Part shown: positions 55,980 to 64,000 of the stretch, piece by piece
Layout: each line of letters starts with the position of its first letter
Position numbering within the stretch: position 1 is the stretch's first letter
DNA from: JAPORY01 sp965215385
GTDB taxonomy: Bacteria; Pseudomonadota; Alphaproteobacteria; Rhodobacterales; Rhodobacteraceae
DNA: 64,000 bases
Reading direction: 5' to 3'
Assembly: GCA_965215385.1 (NCBI GenBank)
Contig: OZ244059.1
Span: 1,860,001 to 1,924,000, forward strand
Notes under the pieces: model-generated
The model's database searches: none
The model's input: only the letters and a program-made list of their open reading frames with translations
What the model was told of the DNA's origin: nothing
Position numbers and translations under genes: made by a program

Positions 55980-58568
55980 GTGCGCAAGCGCGAGTCCAAC
56001 CAAGAACGACTACGGCATCTCGGATGGCCAGTACGCCTGACTTGGCTGGCATTACTGTGCGAACGCGGTCTCCAAGCCTTTTGGCCACTTCTATCCGTCA
56101 TCGGGATTATACTCGCGTCGCTCATGCTTAGGCTGCATGAATTCGTGCCTGGCGAGTTTCTGTGGCTAGCAGGAACGCTGGCGTTACTTGCGATCCTCGC
56201 TGCTTTTGGTGCCGGACTTCGTATGCTGCGCTGGCCTTCACGTCCCGACGCACTAGCGCGGCTTGACGACTCACTGCTTGATCAGCCAATCCAAGCGATC
56301 CTAGACAAACAGGTGATCGGTGTTGATAATTCTACCGCGATAGCAATTTGGCGGACGCATCAGGAGCGAATGCTCAAGCGGACGCAAGCTGCGCACTTTG
56401 TGCAACCTGACCTACGCCTCTCGAGCCACGACCCGTTCGCACTGCGCTTCATTGCCCTCATCGCCGTTGCCGTGGCGATCACATTCGGGTCGATTTCTCG
56501 CGTTGGTTCGATTGGGGACATCACACCACCAACTCTCGCCGCAACGACCGCAATTCCGACTTGGGAAGGATGGGCTGAGCCGCCACAATATACTGGCCAG
56601 CCAACAATCTATCTGCACGATTTAACCACAGATTCTGTACAACTGCCGCAATCGACGCAATTCACCTTACGCTTTTACGGCGAGCCTGACGCGCTTACCT
56701 TCACGGAAACAGTCTCAAGATCAGAACAAGAAGCACCATCCGACGACAATTCGGTGCATCGCTTTGAGGTTCAACAATCGGGTGAATTAAGAATTGAAGG
56801 GCCAGCGGAACGACATCTGCGCATTGTGATGGTTGCCGACCAACCCCCGAATATTTCGGTTGAAGGCGCGGCTCGACTCGCGGATTTCGGGCAGTTCGCT
56901 CTGCCGTTTGCCGCTCAAGACGACTATGGGGTCGTTGCTGCAAAAGCCACGATCGCTCTTGACCTCACTGCGGTTTTGCGTGCGCACGGCTTGCAAGTTG
57001 ATCCCGAGCCTCGCGCCGATACAGAACTCCTATTACCACTGCCCGTTGTTGGTGATCGGACAATGATTGCGGCTGAGTTCAGCGAAGATTTTGCAGAACA
57101 TCCCTGGGCTAATCTGCCAGTGACAATCACGCTGACGGCCATTGATGAAATTGACAATCAAGGTGAAACTGAAGCGTATGCGACCACGCTTGTGGCACGA
57201 AGATTTTTTGATCCAATAGCCGCCGCAGTCGCTGAACAACGGCGGGACCTGCTATGGTCGCGAGAAAATGCAAAGCGCGTGGCGTTGATTCTTCGAGCCT
57301 TATCGCACCGACCAGAAGATGTATTTGACAAAGACGCCCACTACCTGCGGCTAAGATACATTATTCGGCGACTTGAGGCCCAAATCCCGGTCGGGCTGAG
57401 TACTGAAAACCAAGAAGAAATCGCTAGCGCTCTGTGGGATCTCGCGCTTCTGCTCGAGGAGGGCGACCTGAGTGATGCCTTGGCTCGCATGCAGCGTGCA
57501 CAGGAGCGACTGAGCGAGGCAATACGAAATGGCGCGACTGATCAGGAAATTACCGAACTGATGCAGGAACTTCGCCAAGCAACTCAGGATTACCTTAACC
57601 AACTCTCGCGCCAAACGCAAAATCAGCAGCAGGGTGATTCTGATCAGCGTCAACTCTCTGAAAACGCGCTAGCAATGACTCAAGATGATCTGCAGCGCAT
57701 GATGGACAGAATTCAGGAGTTGATGGAACAAGGACGGATGGCGGAGGCGCAGCAAGCACTGGAAGAGTTTCAGCGTTTGATGGAGAATATGCGTGTGACC
57801 CAAGGCGGTGGGCAAAACGGTCAGTCGCCAGGGGAACGAGTGCTGCAGGATCTCTCCAGAACACTCCGCCAACAACAAGAATTATCTGATCAGGCTTTTC
57901 GCGATCTACAAGAGCAGTTCGGCACAGAGCCGGGCACAGGGCAACCGGGCGGCGATAGCAATGCCGAAAATGGTGAAGGCGGGGAGGGCGATTCCTTCGG
58001 CTCCGACGGCCTCGGTCGGGGTCAAGGCCAGACCGAAGAGCAACCAAACGGTAGACCGGGCAGGGGTGGCACGTCGGAGCTAGGTCTTGCGAACCGTCAA
58101 CGCGATCTTCGCGATACTTTGCAAGAGCAGCAAGGCCGCATTCCAAGTGTTGGGTCGCCGTCAGGCGAGGCTACGAACGACGCATTGGATCGTGCCCGAA
58201 GAGCGATGGAAGACGCCGAGCAATCGCTCCGAAATCAAGACCTGGCAGAGGCTATTGATCAGCAGTCGGAGGCTATTGAGGCACTACGCGATGCGATGCG
58301 GGCGCTGGGAGAGGCACTAGCGCAGAATCAGTCCGGACAAAGTGGTTCCGGCAATCAGGGCAGTGCTTTTGGCGAACAGCTTCGAGACCCTCTGGGTCGC
58401 CGAGCCGGGTCGCAAGGCGGGATTGACACGCGAGATGGCTTACTACAGGGAGACGACGTGTATCGTCGGGCACGAGACCTGCTAGATGAAATTCGCCGTC
58501 GTTCTGGCGAGGGCAGCCGCCCAGATCTTGAGATCGAATATCTTCGGCGACTCTTGGAACGTTTTTGA
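55980..58568 (+). CDS. TIGR02302/DUF4175 family membrane protein
   Basis: An 862-residue protein typical of alphaproteobacteria and found next to lysA. Two membrane helices lie near the N-terminus (LASLMLRLHEFVPG-side segment and WLAGTLALLAILAAFGAGL) and a third near residue 160 (FIALIAVAVAITFGSI). A beta-rich outer region follows (EGWAEPPQYTGQPTIYL), then a long Gln- and Met-rich coiled part (DLQRMMDRIQELMEQGRMAE, ALEEFQRLMENM), a Gly-rich linker and the conserved end GDDVYRRARDLLDEIRRRSG...YLRRLLERF. Function unknown, probably envelope related. The start is GTG 55980, with AGGGAG seven bases upstream. Confidence 0.92.
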   Translation: MRKRESNQERLRHLGWPVRLTWLALLCERGLQAFWPLLSVIGIILASLMLRLHEFVPGEFLWLAGTLALLAILAAFGAGLRMLRWPSRPDALARLDDSLLDQPIQAILDKQVIGVDNSTAIAIWRTHQERMLKRTQAAHFVQPDLRLSSHDPFALRFIALIAVAVAITFGSISRVGSIGDITPPTLAATTAIPTWEGWAEPPQYTGQPTIYLHDLTTDSVQLPQSTQFTLRFYGEPDALTFTETVSRSEQEAPSDDNSVHRFEVQQSGELRIEGPAERHLRIVMVADQPPNISVEGAARLADFGQFALPFAAQDDYGVVAAKATIALDLTAVLRAHGLQVDPEPRADTELLLPLPVVGDRTMIAAEFSEDFAEHPWANLPVTITLTAIDEIDNQGETEAYATTLVARRFFDPIAAAVAEQRRDLLWSRENAKRVALILRALSHRPEDVFDKDAHYLRLRYIIRRLEAQIPVGLSTENQEEIASALWDLALLLEEGDLSDALARMQRAQERLSEAIRNGATDQEITELMQELRQATQDYLNQLSRQTQNQQQGDSDQRQLSENALAMTQDDLQRMMDRIQELMEQGRMAEAQQALEEFQRLMENMRVTQGGGQNGQSPGERVLQDLSRTLRQQQELSDQAFRDLQEQFGTEPGTGQPGGDSNAENGEGGEGDSFGSDGLGRGQGQTEEQPNGRPGRGGTSELGLANRQRDLRDTLQEQQGRIPSVGSPSGEATNDALDRARRAMEDAEQSLRNQDLAEAIDQQSEAIEALRDAMRALGEALAQNQSGQSGSGNQGSAFGEQLRDPLGRRAGSQGGIDTRDGLLQGDDVYRRARDLLDEIRRRSGEGSRPDLEIEYLRRLLERF

Positions 58569-58597
58569 TTCAGACTTATTCAAACCCTTGGAGATCG

Positions 58598-59014
58598 TCA
58601 ACTAAGGCCGCTTTCGAACCAAGTACTGAGCCAAATAATAACACCCCGACAAATGCTGACATAGGCATCATAGAGTGGCGTCAACTGCGGGAAGGCGTCG
58701 ACGATTCGGGGGGCGTTGGTGTGAGTCAGAATGGCAATGATAACAAATGTTAGAGTAAGCAATACCACCAACAGCAATCCAGTCGGCAGCACTGCGATGG
58801 CGGGGCTGATGACATCCAGATCTGAAGGCCGAGGTGCCGTTGATCGCTGTCGATCACTCGCTTGGTTCAGCTTTGCTGTCGCTGACTTAGCTAACTTGTT
58901 GCGACGGACCCTTTCGTCTGAACGCAATTTTTTCTCGCGGTTGGCCTCTGCCTTTAGGATTTCGGTAACATCCTTTGGCAAGTCTCTCGACTTTGGATTG
59001 TCACGAATGGTCAT
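58598..59014 (-). CDS. Small membrane protein, unknown
   Basis: A 138-residue protein with a charged, Lys/Arg-rich N-terminal half (LKAEANREKKLRSDERVRRN) and one clear membrane helix (AVLPTGLLLVVLLTLTFVIIAI) near residue 80, followed by a short outer tail (LTPLYDAYVSICRGVIIWLS). No family is certain. It is convergent with the TIGR02302 gene. A 136-codon frame overlaps it on the other strand, but the charge and membrane pattern favour this one. No strong ribosome site is seen. Confidence 0.55.
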   Translation of the reverse strand: MTIRDNPKSRDLPKDVTEILKAEANREKKLRSDERVRRNKLAKSATAKLNQASDRQRSTAPRPSDLDVISPAIAVLPTGLLLVVLLTLTFVIIAILTHTNAPRIVDAFPQLTPLYDAYVSICRGVIIWLSTWFESGLS

Positions 59015-59300
59015 ATCGCGAGCGTCATTTGCGGCAATCCTGATATCTCTCTTCCGACGTGTTGTAGCCGCAGCTTTTGTCCTTGAGAAGCAAAATTACT
59101 CATTAGGAAAGCGAATAGCCCGACGTTGCTGGCCAATTTGATGTGCTGAGATGTCGTTATTCTATGTATTTTCCGAATATAATTTGCGCACGCACGGGGA
59201 CGGTTTATTTTGCCCCCTTGTTTCAACAGATATACGGATGATGTAGCGGTAATTGCTACCAAGATTCAAATTTGATTGTTGCGTAGAGTTGTAGACGGAT

Positions 59301-60062
59301 ATGAGACCGCTATTCAACTGGTTCCTTTGGCGACTTTTTCTGGCGCAGATCTACCTTGTTATGGCGTTGATTGGTCTGTTTATGGTGCCCTATGCACTGG
59401 TTGCTCGACGCGGGGCCATTATCGCCTGCAAGACGTACTGCCGTTGGGTGTTGTGGACGGCGCACTGGATGCTTGGCATCGAAACTGAAGTCCGCGGCGA
59501 AGTCCCGGCCGGCAAGGTCATCGTTGCCGCAAAACATCAGTCTTTCCTCGATATTTTGATGATTTTTGGCGCGTTACCCAGTGCGAAATTCATTATGAAG
59601 CGGGAATTATTGTGGACCCCGATTATTGGTCTTTATGCGAAACGTTTGGGCTGTATCCCCGTAAATCGGGGCAAGAAGGGGGCGGCAATCGCAAGTATGG
59701 TTCGCGCCGTAACTCGCGAATTCAAAGAAGCGGGACAGTTGGTCATTTATCCCCAGGGTACACGGGTGGCACCTGGCACCCACAAGTCCTACAAGGTCGG
59801 GACGGCAATCTTGTATGAAGAGCTGGCTTACACCTGCGTGCCGGTCGCAACCAACGTCGGACTATTTTGGCCGAAACGGGGGACGTTTTTGTCGGGACTC
59901 GCGGTTGTTGAGTTTCTCCAGCCAATCCCACCGGGATCGCAGCGCGAAGAATTTCTGTCGGAACTTGAGGAACTAATTGAGAGCCATTCAAACCGTCTTA
60001 TGTCTGCGGCCAGGAGTGAGTGCCCCGCTCGTTCAGACCAGCGATCAGAAAATCAAGCCTAA
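59301..60062 (+). CDS. plsC: 1-acyl-sn-glycerol-3-phosphate acyltransferase
   Basis: A 253-residue membrane-bound acyltransferase that makes phosphatidic acid. An N-terminal membrane segment (IYLVMALIGLFMVPYALV) is followed by the catalytic H-x4-D (AAKHQSFLDIL near residue 79), FIMKRELLWTPIIGLYAKRLGCIPVNR with motif II, and the substrate motif LVIYPQGTRVAPG, where Gln replaces the more usual Glu of EGTR. The ATG at 59301 gives a standard N-terminus. Confidence 0.9.
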   Translation: MRPLFNWFLWRLFLAQIYLVMALIGLFMVPYALVARRGAIIACKTYCRWVLWTAHWMLGIETEVRGEVPAGKVIVAAKHQSFLDILMIFGALPSAKFIMKRELLWTPIIGLYAKRLGCIPVNRGKKGAAIASMVRAVTREFKEAGQLVIYPQGTRVAPGTHKSYKVGTAILYEELAYTCVPVATNVGLFWPKRGTFLSGLAVVEFLQPIPPGSQREEFLSELEELIESHSNRLMSAARSECPARSDQRSENQA

Positions 60063-60300
60063 CGCTTGCCATTGCCGTCAAACTCATCTCTTTGTGATTT
60101 TCGTTCTTCGCTGCAAGGGTTGCTACCCCCTCGCGCATTGAACCCTGCCCAAGCGACTGACTTTTCTAAACCGGCGTCAACGCTGTTATGATTGGCGGGT
60201 TAAAGACTGGTATTGCAGGCAACCTTGAAGCAGCCAACTGATTGCGAAAAACCTGCCGATCTTCAGTACTTGACGCTGCAAATTCTTCGCTAACTCACCG

Positions 60301-63300
60301 TCATTTGGAGGTAAATTTTGCGTCATTCTTGATCGCACCAAATCCACCCCCGCCAGGTGTCTTCATGACAAAAACATCGCCCCCAGCAACCGAAACAACA
60401 TCATTGCCAGCAAGCTGCTCGCAAGAGCCGTCACCGCGCTCAAGATAGTTCACACCAACCGCACCCGGCGCACCACCTTGCACACCAAAAGGGGGAACCT
60501 CACGATGCGAAGATAACACTGTGACCGTCATCGGCTCAAGAAAACGAAGCCGCCGAATAGCACCATCACCGCCGTCAAACCGACCACGGCCGCCGGAGCC
60601 CCGTCGAATAGAAAACTCCTCAAGTAACACCGGGAATCGAGACTCCAGAACTTCAGGATCCGTCATTCGTGTGTTAGTCATATGACTATGAACCGCACTC
60701 GCACCGTCGAAGCCATCGCCGGCGCCAGTACCGCCGCAAATTGTCTCATAGTTTTGAAGCGAGCCATTGCCATAGACGAAATTATTCATGGTGCCTTGGC
60801 TCCCAGCCACTACCCCGATAGCACCAAAGAGCGCGTCGGCGATTGCTTGGCTAATCTCGGTATTACCGGCAACGACTGCCGCCGGCGGGCGCGGATTGAT
60901 CATACACCCCGCTGGGACCTTAATTGCCAAGGGCTTCAAGCAACCTTCATTCATCGGAATTTCTTTTCCGACTAGAGTGCGGAATACATATAACACGACC
61001 GCTCGACAGATCGCTAAAGGGGCATTGTAGTTGGTTGCGCTTTGCGCTGATGTTCCCGCAAAATCTATCGTCGCACATTGTGACTTACGATCAATGATAA
61101 TTGCCACCTTGATCTGACTACCGCCATCCAGCGGATAGACGAAAGAACAGTCCTTCAGGACATCGATAACACTTCGGACACTCGCTTCGGCGTTGTCTTG
61201 GACGTGCGACATGTAAGCTTGGATTGTCTCCAAGCCATATTGGCGAATGATTGCGCGAATCTGACGAACTCCGGTTTCATTTGCCGCAACTTGCGCAGAG
61301 AGATCTGCCATATTCTGCTCAATGTTGCGACAGGGATAGTCCCCCGATCCCAACAGTGCCCGCATATGTTGACCGCGTATCTGAGCCTTTTCGACTAACA
61401 GCACGTTATTCAGAACCACCCCCTCATCGTAGATCGTTCGACTGTCGGGCGGGGCTGAACCGGGAGTCTTGCCCCCGATGTCGGCATGATGGCCACGGCT
61501 AGCAACAGTGCAGATGATGTCCTGCCCAGCCCCGTCAAAAATCGGCGTGATCACCGTCACATCCGGCAGGTGCGTCCCGCCATTATAGGGATCATTCATT
61601 GCAAACACATCGCCGGGCTTTATGTTACCCCGATTCTGACGCAAGATCTGCCTTACCGTTTCAGACATGGAGCCAAGATGCACTGGGACATGCGGGGCGT
61701 TGGCGACCAAGTCTCCCTTCGCATCAAACAGGGCGCAGGAAAAATCTAAACGTTCTTTGATGTTGACCGAGTAAGCCGTGTTAGCAAGTGTCGCGCCCAT
61801 TTGATCGGCAATCGACATGAAGAGATTGTTGAAGACTTCAAGCAGAACCGGATCCGGGCGCGAACCAAGCGACAATTCAGGCGGAAGTTGACAAACACGT
61901 TGCAGAATCAAATGACCCCCGGCAACCGACTTTGCCTGCCAACCGCGCTCGACAATGGTGGTCGCCGTCTGCTCAATAATAATGGCGGGACCATCAAATG
62001 CCGCAAGGGGTGCCAGCTCACGACGATCAATTAGCGGGACGCTGCCCCAGCGATCACCCAACCACATCGCTGCCTGTTGTGCGGGACCAATTGCGTCGAA
62101 ACTCTCTTGCAACTCAACGGTCTCACCGGTCTTTCCAATCGCCTCGGCCGTCAACAGCTCGATTACAATTTGCGCCCGCTGCGGCGTAAAACCAAACTGA
62201 TATTTGTGCGCCCGATTGAAAGCCAATCGCATCAATGATGTTTCCCCGAACGGCACTGGCAGGGTCTGCTGCGCACCTTCAACCCGCATGTGCGCCGTTT
62301 GAATAACCGAGACTTGTTGCTCCGAGACGCCCTGCTGTACAACCTCCCGCCGCGCCTGATTTGATAGCTTCTCTATGACCATTCGCGCCTCAGAAAGATC
62401 TGCGAGCTGAGCACCAAGCTGATGTTCCTTAATCACTCGAATGTCTGCGAGCCCCATTCCAAGAGCCGACAGCACACCGGCAAACGGGTGAATGAAGATG
62501 CTGCGGATACCCAACGCATCAGCAACGCGGCAGGCATGCTGGCCACCGGCTCCGCCAAAGCAGTTCATTGTGTATTTGGTCACATCATGACCGCGCTGGA
62601 CACTTATTTTCTTTATCGCGTTGGCCATGTTCTCAACCGCGATGCGCAAGAAACCCTCCGCGACCTCTTCCGCCGACCGATCACCGCCAATTTCTTGTGC
62701 GAGTTTGGCAAACTTACGCTTGACGATATCGACATCCAAGCACTGCTTGCCGTCAGGACCAAAAACAGCGGGAAATTGCGCGGCCTGCAATCGTCCCAGC
62801 AGGACATTACAATCGGTGACAGTGAGCGGTCCGCCCCGCCGATAAGCAGCGGGACCGGGATTGGCACCGGCGCTGTCAGGACCGACTTGCATTCGCCCGT
62901 CCTGATAGAGCAAAATCGAGCCGCCCCCTGCTGCAACTGTGTGAATCGACATCACTGGCACGCGCATGCGTACCCCAGCGATCTCGGTTTCGTAATCCCG
63001 CTCAAATTCGCCAGCAAAGTGACAAACGTCGGTTGACGTGCCCCCCATATCGAACCCGATTAACGCATCAAAACCGCAGTCGGTCGCCGTGCGAACCATG
63101 CCGACGACCCCGCCCGCAGGTCCCGAAATAATGGCATCCCGACCGCTAAAATGTTCCGCCGCAACCAATCCACCATTTGACTGCATGAACATTAGCGGCG
63201 GTCTCTCCCCACCCGCTTCACCCAGAGCATCAGCGACCCGCTGCAAGTAGTTGCGAAGAACCGGCGAGAGGTAGGCATCAGCCACTGCAGTATCGCCCCT

Positions 63301-63903
63301 CGAGATTATCTTGATGAGCGGACTAACGTGGTGGCTTAGTGATACTTGCGAAAACCCTAACCGCGCCGCGAGCTCCCCAAGACGAACTTCGTGCTCAGGA
63401 AAGCGATAACTATGCATCAAAGCGACGGCGATGGAGCGATATCCTTGCTCGAAAACCCTAGCTAAATCAGCCTCTGCCTTCAAGATATCGAGATCAATCA
63501 GTACGGAACCTTCTGCATCAACGCGTTCGTTGATCTCAATGACTGCGTCATAAAGACATTCCGGCAGTTCTATATTTAGATCAAATAATCGCGGCCGATT
63601 CTGGTAACCGATACGGAGCAAATCTCCCAATCCCTTGGTGATTAGCAAGACTGTTGGCTCGCCCTTGCGCTCCAAAAGTGCATTGGTCGCCACCGTCGTT
63701 CCCATTTTGACTGACTTAATTGCGGCCTTCGGTATCGGTGCATTCGGCTCAATACCGAGCAAGTCTCGAATGCCTTGAACCGCCGCATCAGCATAGAATT
63801 CAGGATTCTCTGATAGCAATTTATGAATTCTAAATTGACCGTTCGGCGTTTTGGCAATGATGTCTGTGAACGTACCGCCGCGATCCACCCAGAATTGCCA
63901 CAT
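60301..63903 (-). CDS. 5-oxoprolinase (ATP-hydrolysing), HyuA-HyuB fusion type
   Basis: A 1200-residue enzyme. Residues 1 to about 680 are hydantoinase A (FWVDRGGTFTDIIAKTPNG, KMGTTVATNALLERKGEPT, GGVVGMVRTATD, FDMGGTSTDVCHFAGEF, VAAGGGSILLYQDGRMQVGP); about 690-1190 are hydantoinase B (FNNLFMSIADQMGATLANTA, AMNDPYNGGTHLPDVTVI, SRGHHADIGGKTPGSAPPDS, RRGSGGRGRFDGGDG). The full-length, undivided form is typical of 5-oxoprolinase, which opens pyroglutamate to glutamate using ATP; hydantoinase or acetophenone carboxylase activities use split subunits. Start ATG 63903 with AGGATAGAT before it. It stands alone on the minus strand, facing plsC with 238 bp between. Confidence 0.9.
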   Translation of the reverse strand: MWQFWVDRGGTFTDIIAKTPNGQFRIHKLLSENPEFYADAAVQGIRDLLGIEPNAPIPKAAIKSVKMGTTVATNALLERKGEPTVLLITKGLGDLLRIGYQNRPRLFDLNIELPECLYDAVIEINERVDAEGSVLIDLDILKAEADLARVFEQGYRSIAVALMHSYRFPEHEVRLGELAARLGFSQVSLSHHVSPLIKIISRGDTAVADAYLSPVLRNYLQRVADALGEAGGERPPLMFMQSNGGLVAAEHFSGRDAIISGPAGGVVGMVRTATDCGFDALIGFDMGGTSTDVCHFAGEFERDYETEIAGVRMRVPVMSIHTVAAGGGSILLYQDGRMQVGPDSAGANPGPAAYRRGGPLTVTDCNVLLGRLQAAQFPAVFGPDGKQCLDVDIVKRKFAKLAQEIGGDRSAEEVAEGFLRIAVENMANAIKKISVQRGHDVTKYTMNCFGGAGGQHACRVADALGIRSIFIHPFAGVLSALGMGLADIRVIKEHQLGAQLADLSEARMVIEKLSNQARREVVQQGVSEQQVSVIQTAHMRVEGAQQTLPVPFGETSLMRLAFNRAHKYQFGFTPQRAQIVIELLTAEAIGKTGETVELQESFDAIGPAQQAAMWLGDRWGSVPLIDRRELAPLAAFDGPAIIIEQTATTIVERGWQAKSVAGGHLILQRVCQLPPELSLGSRPDPVLLEVFNNLFMSIADQMGATLANTAYSVNIKERLDFSCALFDAKGDLVANAPHVPVHLGSMSETVRQILRQNRGNIKPGDVFAMNDPYNGGTHLPDVTVITPIFDGAGQDIICTVASRGHHADIGGKTPGSAPPDSRTIYDEGVVLNNVLLVEKAQIRGQHMRALLGSGDYPCRNIEQNMADLSAQVAANETGVRQIRAIIRQYGLETIQAYMSHVQDNAEASVRSVIDVLKDCSFVYPLDGGSQIKVAIIIDRKSQCATIDFAGTSAQSATNYNAPLAICRAVVLYVFRTLVGKEIPMNEGCLKPLAIKVPAGCMINPRPPAAVVAGNTEISQAIADALFGAIGVVAGSQGTMNNFVYGNGSLQNYETICGGTGAGDGFDGASAVHSHMTNTRMTDPEVLESRFPVLLEEFSIRRGSGGRGRFDGGDGAIRRLRFLEPMTVTVLSSHREVPPFGVQGGAPGAVGVNYLERGDGSCEQLAGNDVVSVAGGDVFVMKTPGGGGFGAIKNDAKFTSK

Positions 63904-64000
63904 ATCTATCCTACCTGTTTTTCTTGTCTTGACCCGGCGTCAACGACATCAGCGATTCAGGACGCTGGTTTTCAGCCCAGGATGAATTTCAGGAAGATGC
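63904..64000. promoter_or_regulatory. Upstream region of the oxoprolinase gene, cut by the window
   Basis: The 97 bases hold the ribosome site of the oxoprolinase gene and probably part of its promoter. No other gene can be recognised before the window ends. Confidence 0.35.

Noticed and set aside
58731..59141. 136-codon plus-strand frame opposite the small membrane protein
   Set aside because: Composition lacks a sensible domain or membrane pattern, while the minus-strand frame has a charged region and one clean membrane helix.

Overview
The window is a stretch of chromosome from a phototrophic purple alphaproteobacterium. This follows from a piece of a photosynthesis gene cluster (crtA-bchI-bchD-bchO on the minus strand, crtI-crtB-tspO divergent on the plus strand, cobO nearby) and from several typical alphaproteobacterial neighbourhoods: leuC-leuD-leuB with asd, rsfS-rlmH, glcD-glcE-glcF, and argH-lipoprotein-DUF2834-lysA-TIGR02302. 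The carotenoid gene crtA points to the spheroidene pathway. I cannot name the genus from sequence alone. Intact housekeeping genes are separated by unusually long empty or decayed stretches, and most accessory or mobile genes are broken, so this part of the genome looks as if it is shedding accessory DNA.

Layout. 1-3.4 kb: end of a succinate-semialdehyde dehydrogenase gene, a small heat-shock protein and a dead IS630 transposase. 3.7-7.5 kb: a defence-type sirtuin (SIR2 plus a long C-terminal DUF4020-like region) interrupted by one in-frame TAA. 7.8-12 kb: glycolate oxidase glcDEF. 12.4-13.2 kb: rlmH and rsfS. 14-17.5 kb: leuC, leuD, leuB and tRNA-Pro(CGG). 17.5-23.6 kb: an accessory stretch (dead IS4-type transposase, secreted cupin, PLP decarboxylase, HpaI-type aldolase) separating leuB from asd. 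23.7-27.1 kb: asd, an M17 aminopeptidase and an NlpC/P60 hydrolase. 27.2-28.6 kb: one dead and one intact DNA methyltransferase.

28.7-32.7 kb: a ureide (purine ring) catabolism locus. A winged-helix/5-hydroxyisourate hydrolase fusion is divergent from puuE-uraD (fused), ureidoglycine aminohydrolase and ureidoglycolate lyase. Together these would take 5-hydroxyisourate to glyoxylate and urea, except for the allantoate step, which is not encoded here; glcDEF feeds the same glyoxylate pool. 32.8-38.9 kb: an SLC13-type transporter and a SNF2 helicase/SWIM protein pair. 39.2-40.7 kb: a dead AAA-ATPase/PD-(D/E)XK gene.

40.9-49.5 kb: the photosynthesis segment. BchI and BchD are two of the three magnesium chelatase subunits, BchO is its associated hydrolase, CrtB and CrtI make and desaturate phytoene, CrtA oxidises spheroidene, TspO is a tetrapyrrole-related sensor, and CobO makes adenosylcobamide. 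49.8-58.6 kb: argH, then a mobile islet with a broken Rpn-type gene bracketed by two diverged copies of a ~240 bp repeat, then the lipoprotein, DUF2834, lysA and TIGR02302 genes. 58.6-63.9 kb: a small membrane protein, a PlsC acyltransferase and a full-length 5-oxoprolinase.

The most interesting items are the wHTH-HIU hydrolase fusion facing its own pathway operon, the nonsense-split Dsr1-like sirtuin, and the repeat-bracketed Rpn islet. All family assignments are by reading motifs; no database search was run.
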